This document shows, piece after piece, positions 61,190 through 64,000 of a stretch of 64,000 bases of DNA. Positions within the stretch are counted from its first letter, which is position 1. Each line of letters starts with the position of its first letter. The notes under the pieces are model-generated. The model was given only the letters and a program-made list of their open reading frames with translations. It was not told where the DNA came from and did not search any database. Location of the stretch: assembly GCF_002364335.1 (NCBI RefSeq), contig NZ_DEXW01000077.1, positions 68,237 through 132,236 of the forward strand, in the 5' to 3' direction. A program made the translations under genes and the position numbers. This DNA comes from Winogradskyella sp. UBA3174 (GTDB lineage Bacteria > Bacteroidota > Bacteroidia > Flavobacteriales > Flavobacteriaceae).

Positions 61190-61204
61190 GTAGATTATAA
61201 ATAG

Positions 61205-61212
61205 TAGCTTTG
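61205..61212 (+). promoter_or_regulatory. -7 box TAGCTTTG of the DEAD-box helicase gene
   Basis: An exact TAnnTTTG match followed by GCAGC, 17 nt before the GTG start. No clear -33 TTG was found upstream. Confidence 0.5.
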
Positions 61213-61229
61213 CAGCAAAATTATACACC

Positions 61230-62579
61230 GTGACTTTTAACGACTTAAACTTAAATACACCTTTATATAACGCTATAGACGATTTGGGTTTTATAACTCC
61301 AACTCCTATACAAGCAGAGTCATTTAGTGTTGTTGCATCTGGTAAAGATGTTGTTGGTATTGCTCAAACTGGTACAGGTAAGACTTTTGCATATATGTTA
61401 CCTATACTACGTAATCTTAGCTACTCTCAACAAGAAAACCCTAGGGTTTTAATCTTAGTACCAACACGAGAACTTGTAGTCCAAGTAGTTAGCGAAATCG
61501 AAAAACTTTCTAAATATATTAATAATCGTGTTTTAGGCGTTTACGGTGGCACTAATATTAATACACAAAAACAGGCTGTTGCCCAAGGGCAAGATATCAT
61601 TGTGGCTACACCAGGTCGTTTGTATGATTTAGCAGTGAGTCGCGTTTTACAACTAAAATCTATTCAGAAATTAGTAATCGATGAAGTTGATGTAATGCTA
61701 GATTTAGGTTTTAGACATCAGTTATTAAATATTTTTGATATTCTCCCAGAACGTCGACAGAATATTATGTTTTCTGCAACGATGACAAAAGATGTAGATG
61801 ATTTAATTACAGACTTTTTTATTAATCCTGAAAAAATAGCTATTGCTGTTTCTGGTACTCCACTAGAAAACATTAAGCAAGAGCGTTATAATGTTCCTAA
61901 TTTTTACACAAAAGTTAATTTGCTTGAATACTTACTTCAAGATAAAGAAGACTTTTCGAAAGTATTGATTTTTGTAGCATACAAAAGAATGGCAGATCGC
62001 TTATTTGATAAGTTAGAAGAATTATTTCCTAACCAATCTTGTGTTATTCATTCTAATAAAACTCAAAATTATAGGCTTAGAAGTATTGAGCAGTTTAGAG
62101 AAGGTGAAAATCGACTACTTATTGCTACAGACGTTATGGCTCGTGGTTTGGATATTGAAGGTATTTCTCATGTTATTAATTTTGACACACCTGATTATCC
62201 TGAAAACTATATGCACAGAATTGGTCGAACTGGTCGTGCGGAAAAAGAAGGACATACTTTATTATTTAGTACTGAAAAGGAACAACAAGGACGAGAAAGT
62301 CTTGAAGAACTTATGCAAATGCGTATTGATACTTTAGATATTCCTGATGCTGTTGAGATTTCTGCAGAACTTATTGATGAAGAGCGTGATGAAATTAAAG
62401 AACGTTACAATCCCATTAAACGACGTGATGAAGATGCGCCTGGACCAGCTTTTCACGAAAAATCTGAAAAGAATCAGAAAGAAAACTTAGGTGGTTCTTA
62501 TAAATTTAAAATTGCAGCAAAATATAAAAAGCCACAAACTAGAGGAGATAAGAACTATAATAGACGTAATAAGAAGTAG
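61230..62579 (+). CDS. DEAD-box RNA helicase (RhlE/CsdA-like)
   Basis: 449 residues starting at GTG (61230). The Q motif (GFITPTPIQAES), motif I AQTGTGKT (about 46-53), motif Ia PTRELVVQV, motif II DEVD (instead of DEAD), motif III SATM, and motifs V-VI ATDVMARGLDIEG and HRIGRTGR are present. The C-terminal tail (about 385-449) is basic and disordered, ending RGDKNYNRRNKK, as in RNA-binding tails of cold-shock helicases. The DEVD variant is seen in related flavobacterial helicases and should be active. It acts in RNA unwinding and ribosome assembly. Convergent with the WG-repeat gene. Confidence 0.92.
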   Translation: MTFNDLNLNTPLYNAIDDLGFITPTPIQAESFSVVASGKDVVGIAQTGTGKTFAYMLPILRNLSYSQQENPRVLILVPTRELVVQVVSEIEKLSKYINNRVLGVYGGTNINTQKQAVAQGQDIIVATPGRLYDLAVSRVLQLKSIQKLVIDEVDVMLDLGFRHQLLNIFDILPERRQNIMFSATMTKDVDDLITDFFINPEKIAIAVSGTPLENIKQERYNVPNFYTKVNLLEYLLQDKEDFSKVLIFVAYKRMADRLFDKLEELFPNQSCVIHSNKTQNYRLRSIEQFREGENRLLIATDVMARGLDIEGISHVINFDTPDYPENYMHRIGRTGRAEKEGHTLLFSTEKEQQGRESLEELMQMRIDTLDIPDAVEISAELIDEERDEIKERYNPIKRRDEDAPGPAFHEKSEKNQKENLGGSYKFKIAAKYKKPQTRGDKNYNRRNKK

Positions 62580-62586
62580 TGAGAAT

Positions 62587-63807
62587 TTATTCTAAAACAA
62601 AAATTACACCATTAAAAGTGGCATAGTATTTTAATTTTTTAGTTTCCGCATCAAATAATGCTACTAAATCATAGCCTAGATCTTTATATTGTTTTCTTAC
62701 AACAACAGGGAAGTCATCAAAAATAGGTTCGATAATTTCGTTTGTAAAAGAAAAGAATAATCCGTATTTATTGTTTTTCTTTATTACAAAAGCAGCAAAA
62801 TAAGATACTTTATAGATTTCATCATATTCAGCTGGTAGTATATATTTCCCTTGTTTATTATCTATTAAGCCTACTTTGCCAGACTTAAAACCAAGACTGT
62901 AGTCTTTTTTACCATACCAATTATCTTCAAAATACAAGAAATCCGTATCCAAGAAATTTTTATGGTTTTTTATAATACTTACTTCAGTTAATGTTTTAGA
63001 TATAGAATCACTTTCGGGACTTTTTATTTTGCGTTTAGATTTGTCTAAATCTTCTGGCACTTCTAAATCATCATAATAGTAATCTCTTTTTTTAGGCTTT
63101 TGACTTATAGATTTTTTAATGTCTGATAAAATTTCAAATGCCCCATCGATAAGTTTAATTTCCATTCTACCATATACATCAGCTTTTGTATAGGTCAGTT
63201 TTAGGGATTCTAAAGCCCAAAACATTTGATCGTCATTTAAAAAATCAAAGTCATCAACGTTATCTAATAAAGTTTTGGTAAAGTGTTGTTCTTTAGTGTC
63301 ATATATTTTAAGACTAAATTTATCATTGAAATCTTTAAAAAGGACAATTAAATCTGTTGTTGGTTTGATTTTACTTGCATCTTCATAGATTGAAACAAGA
63401 GCATTATAATTTGGGGTTAGTAATTTACCGTCTTTAGTATATAAATGTGATTTTTCGTTATAAAATAAATTATGTGATTTCCCTGTTTTAGTTGAAGTTG
63501 TATCTATAGCTACTATAAGATTATCATAAATACTATAATCAAAATAGGGCTGATCTTCAATTATTACCTTCTCATTATTTAAAAGAGTCGTTACAAACAA
63601 ATTATCCTTTTTATTTTTAAAACCTACGAAATATTTTGGTCTAATGCCAAAATCTATTTTATCATAAATTGGTTTTACTTTAAGATTTTTGTTTAAAGTT
63701 GATAATCCAAATTTGTTTTGTTCTCTAATCGGTACTAATACTTCTTGTGCTTTTACACGAGGTATAAAAATTATTATTACTAAGGCATAAAGCAGATTTT
63801 TTTTCAT
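62587..63807 (-). CDS. Secreted WG-repeat protein
   Basis: 406 residues with a signal peptide ending VKAQ. Several WG/KWG-type repeats with a recognisable core: NKFGLSTLNKNLKVKPIYDKIDF (about 31-53), a degenerate one in the middle, GKVGLIDNKQGKYILPAEYDEIY (about 325-347) and NKYGLFFSFTNEIIEPIFDDF (about 358-378). These form beta-rich modules of unknown function. An acidic, charged segment (about 245-280) separates the two halves. It is convergent with the helicase gene, 7 nt apart, and starts about 190 nt from the window end. Confidence 0.78.
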   Translation of the reverse strand: MKKNLLYALVIIIFIPRVKAQEVLVPIREQNKFGLSTLNKNLKVKPIYDKIDFGIRPKYFVGFKNKKDNLFVTTLLNNEKVIIEDQPYFDYSIYDNLIVAIDTTSTKTGKSHNLFYNEKSHLYTKDGKLLTPNYNALVSIYEDASKIKPTTDLIVLFKDFNDKFSLKIYDTKEQHFTKTLLDNVDDFDFLNDDQMFWALESLKLTYTKADVYGRMEIKLIDGAFEILSDIKKSISQKPKKRDYYYDDLEVPEDLDKSKRKIKSPESDSISKTLTEVSIIKNHKNFLDTDFLYFEDNWYGKKDYSLGFKSGKVGLIDNKQGKYILPAEYDEIYKVSYFAAFVIKKNNKYGLFFSFTNEIIEPIFDDFPVVVRKQYKDLGYDLVALFDAETKKLKYYATFNGVIFVLE

Positions 63808-64000
63808 TGATTTCGTTTCAAATTGTTAGAACAAGCATTGCATCGGTTAGGGTGTGAACAGCTTTGGTTGTCAATTTGTTTTATTAGTTCGTTTACAAAA
63901 AATCAATCACTCATTAAGACACACTACGTTGAAAGAAGTCACAATATGATGCTGTTTTTATTTAAAAAAAATAAGCAATTTATTATTACACCATTAAAAT

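Noticed and set aside
61650..61700. DEVD instead of DEAD in helicase motif II
   Set aside because: The change keeps the catalytic Asp-Glu pair and appears in related helicases, so it is not a sign of inactivation.

Overview
The window looks like a chromosomal stretch of a marine-type member of the Flavobacteriaceae (Bacteroidota). Base composition is low in G+C and there are no clear Shine-Dalgarno sequences. Several genes carry the Bacteroidota -7 promoter box TAnnTTTG. The first gene ends in a type IX secretion (T9SS) sorting domain, and the housekeeping genes (YchF, topoisomerase IV, SerC/SerA, Lrp, acyl-CoA reductase beside a dicluster ferredoxin) read as flavobacterial. I cannot name the genus. 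No tRNA, rRNA, CRISPR array, transposase or prophage gene was seen.

Layout. (1) Positions 1-7026: two secreted right-handed beta-helix proteins on the minus strand, one a large modular pectate-lyase-like T9SS protein cut by the window edge, with an asparagine-synthase-like amidotransferase on the plus strand between them. (2) 7567-28268: a Wzx/Wzy-type surface polysaccharide (capsule or O-antigen) locus. It holds a flippase, four GT4 glycosyltransferases, a polymerase, a hexapeptide acetyltransferase, two close TupA-like ATP-grasp paralogues, a second AsnB-like protein and a PglC-like initiating transferase. A reversed ATP-grasp/HAD pair follows, then a PglE-like aminotransferase, a PglF-like dehydratase, the Wza export lipoprotein and a Wzc tyrosine kinase, closed by a strong palindromic terminator. 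(3) 28325-41431: proline dehydrogenase, aroB, DinB, Lrp, an M14 peptidase divergent from an XRE regulator, topoisomerase IV (parE, parC), an SRPBCC protein, a DUF481 protein and ychF. (4) 41432-43081: a gene-poor stretch with apparent gene debris, one small conserved-looking gene and a MITE-like palindromic element. (5) 43082-63807: a FemAB/GNAT protein, an acyl-CoA-dehydrogenase-like flavoenzyme divergent from a Crp/Fnr regulator, a lipoprotein, ferredoxin and acyl-CoA reductase, serC-serA, DUF937, two alpha/beta hydrolases, adenine deaminase, tilS, a sigma-70-like protein, pabB, an aldose-1-epimerase-like protein, a DEAD-box helicase and a WG-repeat secreted protein.

How the genes fit together. 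In the polysaccharide locus PglF, PglE and PglC resemble the route to a 4-amino-4,6-dideoxy-HexNAc first sugar. No PglD-like acetyltransferase lies in that block; an ATP-grasp ligase and a HAD phosphatase occupy its place. With two AsnB-like amidotransferases and two TupA-like ligases, the locus is unusually rich in amide-bond-forming enzymes. I therefore infer, without proof, a glycan decorated with amides, amino acids or short peptides. This is the best candidate for an undescribed system here. Other points worth a look are a near-consensus CRP-type operator inside the promoter of a Crp/Fnr gene, a dispersed palindromic repeat present twice, a shared operator-like motif between an XRE regulator and an M14 peptidase gene, and a remnant resembling a TerC N-terminus.
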